Source: SMWC01 sp045561055
GTDB lineage: Bacteria > Pseudomonadota > Gammaproteobacteria > Steroidobacterales > Rariloculaceae
Length of the DNA stretch: 64,000 bases
NCBI GenBank assembly: GCA_045561055.1
Contig: JBJKYL010000010.1
Location: 1-64,000, forward strand
Direction: 5' to 3'
A program made the position numbers and the translations under genes. The notes beneath the pieces were generated by a model that was not told where the DNA came from, ran no database searches, and saw nothing but the letters and a program-made list of their open reading frames with translations. Position 1 is the first letter of the stretch, and every line of letters begins with the position of its first letter. Positions 44,450 to 52,362 of this stretch are shown one piece after another.

Positions 44450-45808
44450 TCATTTGTACCTGTCTCGCTTGTTCGGCACACCCCGGCGAAAATCCACACC
44501 AAGAGTCCGCAGTTTTCTATAGAGGTGAGTTCTCTCCATGCCGACCCGTTCCGCAAGCCTTCCAACTTTACCACCACAGATAATAAGCTGCTGTTGTAGG
44601 TAAGAACGCTCGAAGTGCTCTCGGGCCTCCCGCAAGGGCATGCCTAACAAGTCCTGTTTCACAAGAGGCTCGTCAGTATATCTAGTCGACGACAGTTGAG
44701 TTTCCACTTCGCGCAGTGTTATTTCCTCACCAGACCCAAGGATCAGCAATCGGCTGACCATATTCTTGAGCTCACTAACATTCCCAGGCCAGGGATAATT
44801 TCGAAGTCGATTCTGTGCTGCTACTTCAAACCGCCGAAAAGGGAGTGAATCGGCATCGACAAGCATGTCCACATAATAGCGCAGGAGCTCGGGGACGTCC
44901 TCGGAATACTCTCGCAGCGGCGGAATTTGTATAACAACGGTACTAAGAAGAGAAAGTAGTTCGCCGTGTAATTCCAGGCCGTGCCGCTCGAAACCCGGCG
45001 TGGCAGTAGAAAAAACACGAATACTGAACGGCTGATCTTGCTCTGCCCCAGCCGGCCGGGATGATTCTTTTCCAAGAGCACTCAAAAGAGAAAGCTGACT
45101 GCGCTCAGATATGTCGCTGATATCTTTGAGGAATAAAATTCCACCATCACAGCGCTGAACTAAGCCAGGCTCACCCGCCGTTCCTAAAATACTTTTACGA
45201 CCGTTTTCACCATTTAACGTTGCCCCCTTCACCGAAATGAAGTTGTCTATTGAGCGACTACTCAGACTAGCCATGTAGCGTGCAAAAACCTCTCGACCAC
45301 TTCCAGGCTCACCCACCAGTAATGTATGAGCGTCATGACGAGCAACTCGTTCAGCCTCATCTCGAAGCGCGCGCATCTTCTCGCTCTTCCCGATTGGAAC
45401 CAGGAACGGCGGTACAAGAGTTCGGCGAGGGCGTGCCTGCGATTTCTCAGTCAACGATTTTTCGACAGTTCGAAGTAATTTTGCAAGCGAAACGGGCTTC
45501 TCTAGAAAGTCTGAAGCGCCGAGTCGCGTCGCCTCTATGGCAGTGTCGACAGTACCATGACCAGACATCATCACGACTGGCTCGAGCCTCCCTCCCTTGG
45601 ACCACTCCTTTAATAGAGAAATACCGTCTGTATCCGGCATCCAGATATCTAGCAGGACAAGATCGTAGTCACCTTTAAAACGTGCGTCTCGAGCCTCTCC
45701 TGCATTCGCTGCAGTTGTCACCTGGTATCCTTCTTCGGAGAGGATTTCCTCCAAGAGTGCCCGGATATTGGCCTCGTCGTCTACAATTAATATTCGCGCA
45801 TTTTTCAC
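44450..45808 (-). CDS. NtrX-like response regulator with degenerate AAA+ domain
   Basis: A 452-residue regulator: receiver domain (1-120) with D54 in LVLLDIWMPD and K104 in FLEKP, a central AAA+-like domain (about 135-370) and a C-terminal FIS-type helix-turn-helix (about 405-445, LIICGGKVGRLAERVGMERTHLYRKL). The central domain departs from sigma-54 activators: Walker A reads GEPGSGRE (K to R at 172), Walker B reads LFLKDI instead of LFLDEI, and the GAFTGA loop is replaced by GRKSILGTAGE. ATP hydrolysis and sigma-54 contact are therefore unlikely. GTG at 45808 overlaps the ntrY stop (GTGA). Confidence 0.88.
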   Translation of the reverse strand: MKNARILIVDDEANIRALLEEILSEEGYQVTTAANAGEARDARFKGDYDLVLLDIWMPDTDGISLLKEWSKGGRLEPVVMMSGHGTVDTAIEATRLGASDFLEKPVSLAKLLRTVEKSLTEKSQARPRRTLVPPFLVPIGKSEKMRALRDEAERVARHDAHTLLVGEPGSGREVFARYMASLSSRSIDNFISVKGATLNGENGRKSILGTAGEPGLVQRCDGGILFLKDISDISERSQLSLLSALGKESSRPAGAEQDQPFSIRVFSTATPGFERHGLELHGELLSLLSTVVIQIPPLREYSEDVPELLRYYVDMLVDADSLPFRRFEVAAQNRLRNYPWPGNVSELKNMVSRLLILGSGEEITLREVETQLSSTRYTDEPLVKQDLLGMPLREAREHFERSYLQQQLIICGGKVGRLAERVGMERTHLYRKLRTLGVDFRRGVPNKRDRYK

Positions 45809-48030
45809 GCGCGTTCCCTCCGCTTATCGGTTCGTTGCGACGCATACAGCATCGCATCACCCGCCTCTCTGGTCACAGGCAGAAGTATAACTATCTCAGC
45901 ACCGCGACGCCCAGCATTGCGCGCCGTGATCTGTCCACCATGCTCTTCAATTAATTTCTTTACAATTGCAAGACCTAGTCCAGTTCCCTTAGCTTTGCTG
46001 GTGACGTAAGGATCGAAAGCTTGGACCATGATATCGTCCAAAAATCCGGGGCCGTTATCGCATACTTTTATTTCCACAACCTCAGCACCATCGAGGTCGA
46101 GATAACTGGTCGATATATCTATTTCTTCAGCGTTTTGGTGCTCCATAGCTTCCAGGGCATTACGTATCAGGTTATGCAAAACCTGTCGCATTCGACCTTC
46201 GTCAGCTTCTACCTTCGGTAGGTTTGCATCTAAATCTAGCGTTAGAGATAACGGCCGCTCACGATGCCGATACAATTCGGCCATTTCTAAAACTAACTGG
46301 TTAAGATCAAAGCGTGTCAGATCCATGTCGGGCGTGCGCGCATACTCACTGAATGCGTTAACCATCTCCTTCATCGCTTCGACCTGCTGGATGATCGTAT
46401 GCGTTGCCCGGTCGAGTAGCTCTGACTCGGCGTAATTGGTGTTTAGGTATCGGCGACGTAACCGCTCTGCCGAGAGCTGAATCGGCGTCAACGGGTTTTT
46501 TATTTCGTGAGCTAGCCGCCGAGCGACCTCACCCCACGCAGCATCGCGCTGCGCCTGCAGCAGAGCTGTGATGTCATCGAAAACAACTATGTATCCGCCC
46601 GGGTCTTCTCGTTCGCCCGATAGGGCCGTGCAGGCACACATTAGAACTCTTCGCCCTACTTCTCCGCGGAGAACAATTTGCTCTCGCCACTCATGGTCAC
46701 CGCGGTCGAGGTGAGTTCTAGATACCGACAGGAACTGCTCGAGCAAAGGATTGGTTTCTGAGAGCTTTACGAGCGATTCTCCCAGATGAGCATCTAAATC
46801 GATGCCTAGAATAGCCCCTGCGGAACGATTGGCTGTTCGTATGCATAAATCGGTTTCCAGAGACACAACCCCAGTGGAAAGTCTCGCAAGAATTACTTCG
46901 ACCTTTCGGCGCTCATTTTCAACCTGTTGTTGGCTGAGAACGGTCTGTTTTCGCGCTCTAGCAAGCCCTTGAGTCATGTCGTTAAACGAATTGATCAAAA
47001 AACCTATCTCATCCCGCGCCGGCACTGGTAAGCGAGTATTGAAATCTCCTCGCGCTACAGCCTGAGTTCCTGTCACTAACTGCTGTATGGGAACTACTAA
47101 TCGTTTAGCAAAGAAGAAGGCACCATAGACAGCTGCTAGTAACGTAACCAATAGAACGATGGTCAACATGACGGTAAAATTAGTCTTTAACGCCTCACGG
47201 AGATAGGCGAGCTCTGTATATTGCTCGTAGCTAGCGCTTACTAGATTAGCCAGAAAACCGAGCTCTTGTTCGAGCTCAAATCTAGCCTGCAAGATACGCG
47301 GCTCGCCCCCCAGCCTCTCGGAATTTAGATTGGCTGCCACTAGTATCTCGTAGCTCCCTTCCGCCTGAGGCTCTAGCCTAACGTAGGGATCGCCTTGCCC
47401 CAGTTGAAAGATAACCTCATCCGTCGGCGGCTGCGGTATAGTCAACGCGGGATTTTCCGAGCTGGTAAGTAATATCTGATCGTTCGGTGCAAAAATTGTC
47501 AGTTCCAGCGCGTTGCTATCTCGCCGCAGATCGCCAAGTTCGCCGACGACGTCGGTCCGATTGCTGCCGGTCAGATACCGCACCATCTCAACCACGTCTC
47601 CCAAGCGCCCGCGCATCTGCAAACTAAGCGCCGTCTGGCTGAGCTCTAGCGCATTATCGAGCCCCTGCTCAACATCAACGTCGAACCAGGAATCGATACC
47701 CCGATTAATAAACTGTACGGCGAAGGCATAGACGATCAACAGCGGCGACACAGCAAGCACAATTAGCATTATCATCATGCGAACCTTGAGACGAGATCCG
47801 GCTACATGCTGCCTATAATCGCGTGCCATACGTATCACGCTCATCAGTATCAGGAACAGGAGCAGTCCTATACCCACCAGATTAATTAATAGTATCCAAG
47901 GCAATGCACGAGAAAAATCTTCCGAATCCTGTGCGAGCGGGGAAAACAACATAAGAACTGTGAACCACACCAGCACAGCGACTATCAAAACGAACGTTGT
48001 CGCCGCCCTTTTTATTCTTCCAGCAACCAT
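45805..48030 (-). CDS. NtrY-like sensor histidine kinase
   Basis: A 741-residue kinase. Membrane segments lie near 10-30, 45-66, 86-107 and 283-310, with a periplasmic sensing region between the third and fourth. HAMP, a PAS-like domain (about 370-490), the H box LAHEIKNPLTP (H508), the N box NLIRNALEAME, and the G boxes DNGPGF and GTGLGLAIVKKL are present. Architecture and the next gene match NtrY/NtrX. A GTG at 48039 is an alternative start; the ATG at 48030 overlaps the DUF4390 gene by 19 bases. Confidence 0.9.
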   Translation of the reverse strand: MVAGRIKRAATTFVLIVAVLVWFTVLMLFSPLAQDSEDFSRALPWILLINLVGIGLLLFLILMSVIRMARDYRQHVAGSRLKVRMMIMLIVLAVSPLLIVYAFAVQFINRGIDSWFDVDVEQGLDNALELSQTALSLQMRGRLGDVVEMVRYLTGSNRTDVVGELGDLRRDSNALELTIFAPNDQILLTSSENPALTIPQPPTDEVIFQLGQGDPYVRLEPQAEGSYEILVAANLNSERLGGEPRILQARFELEQELGFLANLVSASYEQYTELAYLREALKTNFTVMLTIVLLVTLLAAVYGAFFFAKRLVVPIQQLVTGTQAVARGDFNTRLPVPARDEIGFLINSFNDMTQGLARARKQTVLSQQQVENERRKVEVILARLSTGVVSLETDLCIRTANRSAGAILGIDLDAHLGESLVKLSETNPLLEQFLSVSRTHLDRGDHEWREQIVLRGEVGRRVLMCACTALSGEREDPGGYIVVFDDITALLQAQRDAAWGEVARRLAHEIKNPLTPIQLSAERLRRRYLNTNYAESELLDRATHTIIQQVEAMKEMVNAFSEYARTPDMDLTRFDLNQLVLEMAELYRHRERPLSLTLDLDANLPKVEADEGRMRQVLHNLIRNALEAMEHQNAEEIDISTSYLDLDGAEVVEIKVCDNGPGFLDDIMVQAFDPYVTSKAKGTGLGLAIVKKLIEEHGGQITARNAGRRGAEIVILLPVTREAGDAMLYASQRTDKRRERA

Positions 48031-48629
48031 GTGTACCACTCGCTTTCTAAGGACCAGTCCTGACGCCAGAATGTCAGTAACCGCAGCGGCCCAGGGATGT
48101 TGTCAGTGCTCAAAACCGCTCTGATACGGATCTCGTAATTGGAACCAGAATCCAATAAAGATACATCGATCAATGGAAGTTGGGTGATGCGTCCCAGGTA
48201 GTTGAGGGCGGAAAACAACGTCGCGTAGGAACTCTGCTCACCACTGTTGAGATTAACCACAAGGTAGCGCTCGCTTAAAGCGTGATATTGAAGTCCATAA
48301 CCCTGACGCAGGGCCGCTTCTTGATTATCCAACCAGAAACGCCGAACCTGCAGAAACTCTATTTCTGTTTCCAGTGTTAACGTGACGCCGGCATTGAGCG
48401 CTTCCCTCGCTTCATTTGACAATCGATATTCGACCCACGCATCGAGATAGTAAACCCCATCTGTAAGTTCAACGCCCGCAGAACGAACCTCAAAACGGCC
48501 CGGATCCTCCTGAGCCAGGGCTTGAGGTTGGAGACCGAAGACAAAAAGCGCTAGGGAAACCAACCAAAGCATGCCGGCGCCAACCAGGCGCCTATCAGTC
48601 ACCACTCTAGATTTACCCAAAATATTCAC
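48012..48629 (-). CDS. DUF4390 protein
   Basis: A 205-residue protein with a signal peptide or N-terminal anchor (about 15-40, ending in ALAQE) and a body that matches DUF4390: DGVYYLDAWVEYRLSNEAREALNAGVTLTLETEIEF, RYLVVNLNSGEQSSYATLFSALNYLG, and a tryptophan-rich end (WRQDWSLESEWYTWLL). It has no known activity. It commonly lies between rsmB and ntrY, as here. The start is GTG at 48629, twelve bases after rsmB. Secretion to the periplasm is inferred from the signal peptide. Confidence 0.85.
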   Translation of the reverse strand: MNILGKSRVVTDRRLVGAGMLWLVSLALFVFGLQPQALAQEDPGRFEVRSAGVELTDGVYYLDAWVEYRLSNEAREALNAGVTLTLETEIEFLQVRRFWLDNQEAALRQGYGLQYHALSERYLVVNLNSGEQSSYATLFSALNYLGRITQLPLIDVSLLDSGSNYEIRIRAVLSTDNIPGPLRLLTFWRQDWSLESEWYTWLLEE

Positions 48630-48641
48630 ACGCTTTTTGCA

Positions 48642-49937
48642 TTACCCCTTCTTATGGATGCAAGCATAATAGAACCCATCCATATTCGCCTCCCCCGGCA
48701 GTATCTGGCGACCCCGTCCAACTCCAGGCCCTCCGAGTCGAGCGTCTGCCGAACGTTCGAGAAATTTCGCGACCTGTTCCACAGTTTCGCTGTGAGTCGT
48801 CGTACATACCGAATACAGCATCATCCCGCCCGGCACTAGCAATGGCCAAAGCGCGAGCAAGAGGCGTTTCTGTATCGCACATGCCATCTTGACATCAGTT
48901 TGCCGCCGTCGAACTTTAATATCGGGATGCCGCCGAACCACGCCAAGTGCACTACAAGGCGCATCAAGTAGGATGCGGTCGAACGGGCGCCCATCCCACC
49001 AGCTGGAGGGCTGTGAAGCATCTCCCTCTACTATCGTGCCCACATGGCCAAGCCGCCCAAGGCTCACACGTAGGCTATCTAGTCTCTCGTTATTACGGTC
49101 CAGAATTACTACCTCGGCAAGATCGCGGCAAGTTTCTAGTATGTGCGCACTCTTGCCGCCCGGAGCCGCACAAGCATCTAGCACGCGCTGCCCAGGAGCA
49201 AGCTGTAGAAAGCCTGCGGCCAACTGCGCTGCCGCATCCTGGACAGCTAACAAGCCATCCTTGTACCCCGGTAGCGTACCCATAGGCTGCGGCTCTAATA
49301 GAAGGATTGCCGAACTCCCCTGCTTACTCTCAGCGACAGCTATATTTGAGGCCCTCAGCATACCCAGATAATCCTCTCGGGAGATCCGGCCCTCGTTTAC
49401 TCTGAGCCACATCGGTGGCATTTTATTGTTCGTCGCAACGATATCCTGCCATTGTTCCGGCCAGTCCACCTGAAACATATTCAACAACCAGCTCGGATGA
49501 CTCTCCAAAGCTTCGGGAATTTCCCCCATGCATCGATCCAGCACGTCTCTCTCCCGCAAAAAACGCCTCAGAACGGCGTTGATTAGCCCTTTGACCCGTC
49601 CTGCGCCCAGTTGCTGCGCCGCGTCAACCGTGGTGGACACCGCTGCATGGTCCGGGACTCGCATCCACTGAAGCTGAAACAATCCAAGTCGCAATAACGC
49701 TGCAACATCCGCGTCTTGGGTCTTCAATGGTCGATCGAGCAACGCCGAGATCTGCCACTGCAAGCGGTGATGCCAACGTAATACGCCAAAAGACAAAGAT
49801 CGCAGCAACCCAATATCCCGGGGATCCGGCTGCTGCGACAAAGCTAAAGCCTGCTCTAGCGATAAACCATCCGCAACGACGCCGACATTAATCTTCGCCG
49901 CAAGTGCACGTATGGCCGCGCCTGTTTCAGCAGACAA
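48642..49937 (-). CDS. rsmB: 16S rRNA (cytosine967-C5)-methyltransferase
   Basis: A 431-residue enzyme making m5C967. The N-terminal NusB-like domain (1-140) is followed by the SAM-binding VLDACAAPGGKSAHI, then DAPCSALGVVRRHPDIKVRR with one catalytic cysteine and YSVCTTTHSETVEQV with the second. The start is TTG at 49937, overlapping the fmt stop by eleven bases. It belongs to the def-fmt-rsmB-DUF4390-ntrY-ntrX transcript. Confidence 0.96.
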   Translation of the reverse strand: MSAETGAAIRALAAKINVGVVADGLSLEQALALSQQPDPRDIGLLRSLSFGVLRWHHRLQWQISALLDRPLKTQDADVAALLRLGLFQLQWMRVPDHAAVSTTVDAAQQLGAGRVKGLINAVLRRFLRERDVLDRCMGEIPEALESHPSWLLNMFQVDWPEQWQDIVATNNKMPPMWLRVNEGRISREDYLGMLRASNIAVAESKQGSSAILLLEPQPMGTLPGYKDGLLAVQDAAAQLAAGFLQLAPGQRVLDACAAPGGKSAHILETCRDLAEVVILDRNNERLDSLRVSLGRLGHVGTIVEGDASQPSSWWDGRPFDRILLDAPCSALGVVRRHPDIKVRRRQTDVKMACAIQKRLLLALWPLLVPGGMMLYSVCTTTHSETVEQVAKFLERSADARLGGPGVGRGRQILPGEANMDGFYYACIHKKG

Positions 49938-50868
49938 ATGACTGCCCAGTTAGCGAGTGTGCGTTCAGATAAGCTGCTGCTGGCATGACTATGCCACCCA
50001 TCGGTTGAATCTGAATCAGCCGCAGGTAGCCGTCGCCAGTACCAACGTCGATGCCGTCTCTTCCCATAGAAACGATTTCCCCAGGAAACGCCGGCGAAGT
50101 AGCAGGCAGCTCAACAGCGTCGTGAATGCGTAACTTGCGTCCGTCACCCACCTGCGCTGTGCAAATCGGCCATGGATTGAACGCACGCACGCGCCGTGCA
50201 AGCGATAAGGCCGGCTGCAGCCAATCAAGTGGTGCATCAGACTTCGATACCTTTGGGGCGTAGGTGACCAGGCTCAGATCCTGCGGGACGGGCCGCAGCC
50301 TACCGTCCAGAATTCCAGCTAATGAATCGCACAATAGCTCAGCGCCGAGGCTAGCCAACCGGTCGTGCAACAAACCTGACGTATCGTGCCAGCCAATCTC
50401 AATACTGCTCTGGCTATACACCGCTCCTGCGTCTAGACCGGGCTCTACCTTCATTATGCTCACGCCGGTCTCGTGATCGCCTTCGAGAATAGCGTACTGG
50501 ATCGGCGCTGCACCCCGCCAGCGAGGCAACAACGAAGCGTGGATGTTGACAGCGCCGTGAACCGGCCACGCCAGAAGCCACTCCGGCAGAAGTAACCCGT
50601 AGGCCGCTACAACTAGAACGTCAGGCCGCTTCCCCCAGCGACCGAGGCAGGTCTTGTCGTTCAGCCTGGTAGGTTGCTCTACCGACAAAGCGTTAGCAAC
50701 TGATACACGCTTGATCGCTGATTCAGTTATCTGACGTCCCCTGCCGGCCGGCCGATCCGGTTGAGTGAGTACGCGCGAGATTTCGCCCCCCCGGTCAAGC
50801 AAAGCTTCGAGGGCCGGAACCGCAAACTCCGGTGTTCCCGCAAACGCGATGCGTGGTTTAGATATCAC
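49927..50868 (-). CDS. fmt: Methionyl-tRNA formyltransferase
   Basis: A 313-residue enzyme formylating initiator Met-tRNA. It begins KPRIAFAGTPEFAVPAL and contains NIHASLLPRWRGAAPIQYAI with the catalytic residues, then EPGLDAGAVYSQ and the C-terminal domain with RRVRAFNPWPI. The start is GTG at 50868, 25 bases after def, the usual order. Confidence 0.96.
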   Translation of the reverse strand: MISKPRIAFAGTPEFAVPALEALLDRGGEISRVLTQPDRPAGRGRQITESAIKRVSVANALSVEQPTRLNDKTCLGRWGKRPDVLVVAAYGLLLPEWLLAWPVHGAVNIHASLLPRWRGAAPIQYAILEGDHETGVSIMKVEPGLDAGAVYSQSSIEIGWHDTSGLLHDRLASLGAELLCDSLAGILDGRLRPVPQDLSLVTYAPKVSKSDAPLDWLQPALSLARRVRAFNPWPICTAQVGDGRKLRIHDAVELPATSPAFPGEIVSMGRDGIDVGTGDGYLRLIQIQPMGGIVMPAAAYLNAHSLTGQSFVC

Positions 50869-50893
50869 CCCTGTCGGGACTCGCGCCGCTAAC

Positions 50894-51436
50894 TCAGATT
50901 ACTGGGGCAGTAAGCCGGGAGGGGGCGTCCATCTCAACTCCGCGCTTCGCTTTTTTAACAAGTTTTTTCTTCAGCCTATCGCGCTTCAGGGCTGACAGGT
51001 AGTCCACGAATAACTTACCTTCAAGATGGTCTATCTCATGCTGAATACAGATTGCGAGCAGCCCTTCTGCGTCAAACTCACAGAGTTCCCCCGTCTGGTT
51101 CATAGCTCTTACTCTGATGCGCTCAGCCCGGTCGACAGGCTCGAAAACGCCGGGTACGGACAAGCAACCTTCCTCGTAGCTGATTTCACCTTCCTGGCTG
51201 AGGATCTCGGGATTTATGAGGCAATGCGGATCATCGCGCTCTTCTGAAACGTCGGTCACAAGTATCCGCTGATGGATGTCTACCTGCGTCGCCGCCAAAC
51301 CGATCCCTGGCGCGGCATACATGGTCTCAAACAAGTCCGCCACAAGCGAACGTATTCCGTCGTCTACTTCAGCAACTGCGACGGCCTTAGTCCGTAACCG
51401 CGGGTCCGGATATTCGAGAATTGGGAGACGTGCCAT
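50894..51436 (-). CDS. def: Peptide deformylase
   Basis: A 180-residue metalloenzyme that removes the N-formyl group. All three motifs are present: GIGLAATQV, EEGCLSVPG with the metal cysteine, and IQHEIDHLEGKLF with the HExxH metal site. The N-terminus ARLPILEYPDPRL fits the family from ATG at 51436. A longer frame to 51472 lacks family similarity. The C-terminus is lysine-rich (KKKLVKKAKR). Confidence 0.97.
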   Translation of the reverse strand: MARLPILEYPDPRLRTKAVAVAEVDDGIRSLVADLFETMYAAPGIGLAATQVDIHQRILVTDVSEERDDPHCLINPEILSQEGEISYEEGCLSVPGVFEPVDRAERIRVRAMNQTGELCEFDAEGLLAICIQHEIDHLEGKLFVDYLSALKRDRLKKKLVKKAKRGVEMDAPSRLTAPVI

Positions 51437-51726
51437 TTTAATTCGTCCGTTAACTTGTGCATAACGCAACAATTTTTTCTTAAGCTTTATTTTTTAATTG
51501 AAGTGCATTTGTTCCTCGATCACTGATTTCGTAAGCTACTCAGACGATCTTTAGACCCAATAATTATAGCAGCTACCATTCGATGATCAGTGCCAGAAGT
51601 ATCTTTTATGCATAATTTTAGGAAAAGCACCCCAACTCCTCAAAAGAACAAGACAGGTATCCGGTTCTCCACAATGCCATAACACCTCAGTCCCCTACTC
51701 ATAGAGGGATAAGACCAGGTGCCAGA
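51437..51726. other. AT-rich gap between def and the dprA relic
   Basis: In many gammaproteobacteria a LysM protein gene and dprA occupy this place. Here only about 290 AT-rich bases remain, with the def promoter presumably at the left side. I see no reading frame that resembles a LysM domain or the DprA core. Confidence 0.45.
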
Positions 51727-51807
51727 TTGACGACAGCTGAGGTTTCCTCCATGCTCCTGCCCCTAGCGCCAAAGGGATTCGTTGAGGTATTGTCCAGCGG
51801 CCTCTAG
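51727..51807 (+). pseudogene. dprA: Relic of dprA (C-terminal winged helix only)
   Basis: Twenty-six codons and a TAG read LTTAEVSSMLLPLAPKGF and VEVLSSGL. This is the DprA winged-helix pattern (T-G-L-T-x-A-E-V-S-S-M-L-L-x-L-E-L-x-G), where the E-L of the family has become A-P. It sits 23 bases before the smg start, the place where dprA ends in related genomes. The Rossmann-fold core that loads RecA on single-stranded DNA is missing, so natural transformation by the standard route would be affected unless another copy exists. Confidence 0.72.
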
Positions 51808-51830
51808 TCTCACCTACCGAAGAGAAGCGC

Positions 51831-52307
51831 ATGAAGGAAACCATGCTCGACGTACTCATGTATCTTTTTGAATCTTTCGTAGACAACGAAGATGAACCCG
51901 AACCCGACCGCAATGAACTTCGAGAGGAATTAGAACACGCCGGTTTTGGAGATAGGGAGATAGATCGCGCGCTTGACTGGCTCGATGGCTTAAACGCCTC
52001 CGATGTGGACACCAGCACAAAAGGCCCACGCTCCGCTACCATAAGAATTTTCGATCAATTCGAACAAGAGCGGCTCGATCCGTCGTGCCGCGGCTATTTG
52101 CTGCACTTGGAGCAGATAGGTATTCTCACCCCGATACAGCGCGAGCTAGTTATCGACAGGCTGCTAGCACTGGACGCATCGGATATCGATATCGAGCAGG
52201 TGAAGTGGGTTGTAATGATGCTTCTCTTTAATCAACCTGGTCAGGAACAAGCATACGCGCGTATGGCAGACCTCGTGTTTGCAGACAATCCTGGTTGGCT
52301 TCACTGA
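51831..52307 (+). CDS. smg: Smg protein (DUF494)
   Basis: A 158-residue acidic protein that matches Smg/DUF494: MLDVLMYLFESFVDNEDEPEPD, LEHAGFGDREIDRALDWLDGL, RGYLLHLEQIGILTPIQRELVIDRLLALD and a C-terminal VKWVVMMLLFNQPGQEQAY. The role is unknown; it is conserved next to dprA and topA. GAAGAGAAG precedes the ATG at 51831. topA follows after 55 bases. Confidence 0.95.
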   Translation: MKETMLDVLMYLFESFVDNEDEPEPDRNELREELEHAGFGDREIDRALDWLDGLNASDVDTSTKGPRSATIRIFDQFEQERLDPSCRGYLLHLEQIGILTPIQRELVIDRLLALDASDIDIEQVKWVVMMLLFNQPGQEQAYARMADLVFADNPGWLH

Positions 52308-52362
52308 ACTCGCTAAACCGACCGGCTATGCTTAAGCGATCGTCTACGGCCGTTACCACACT

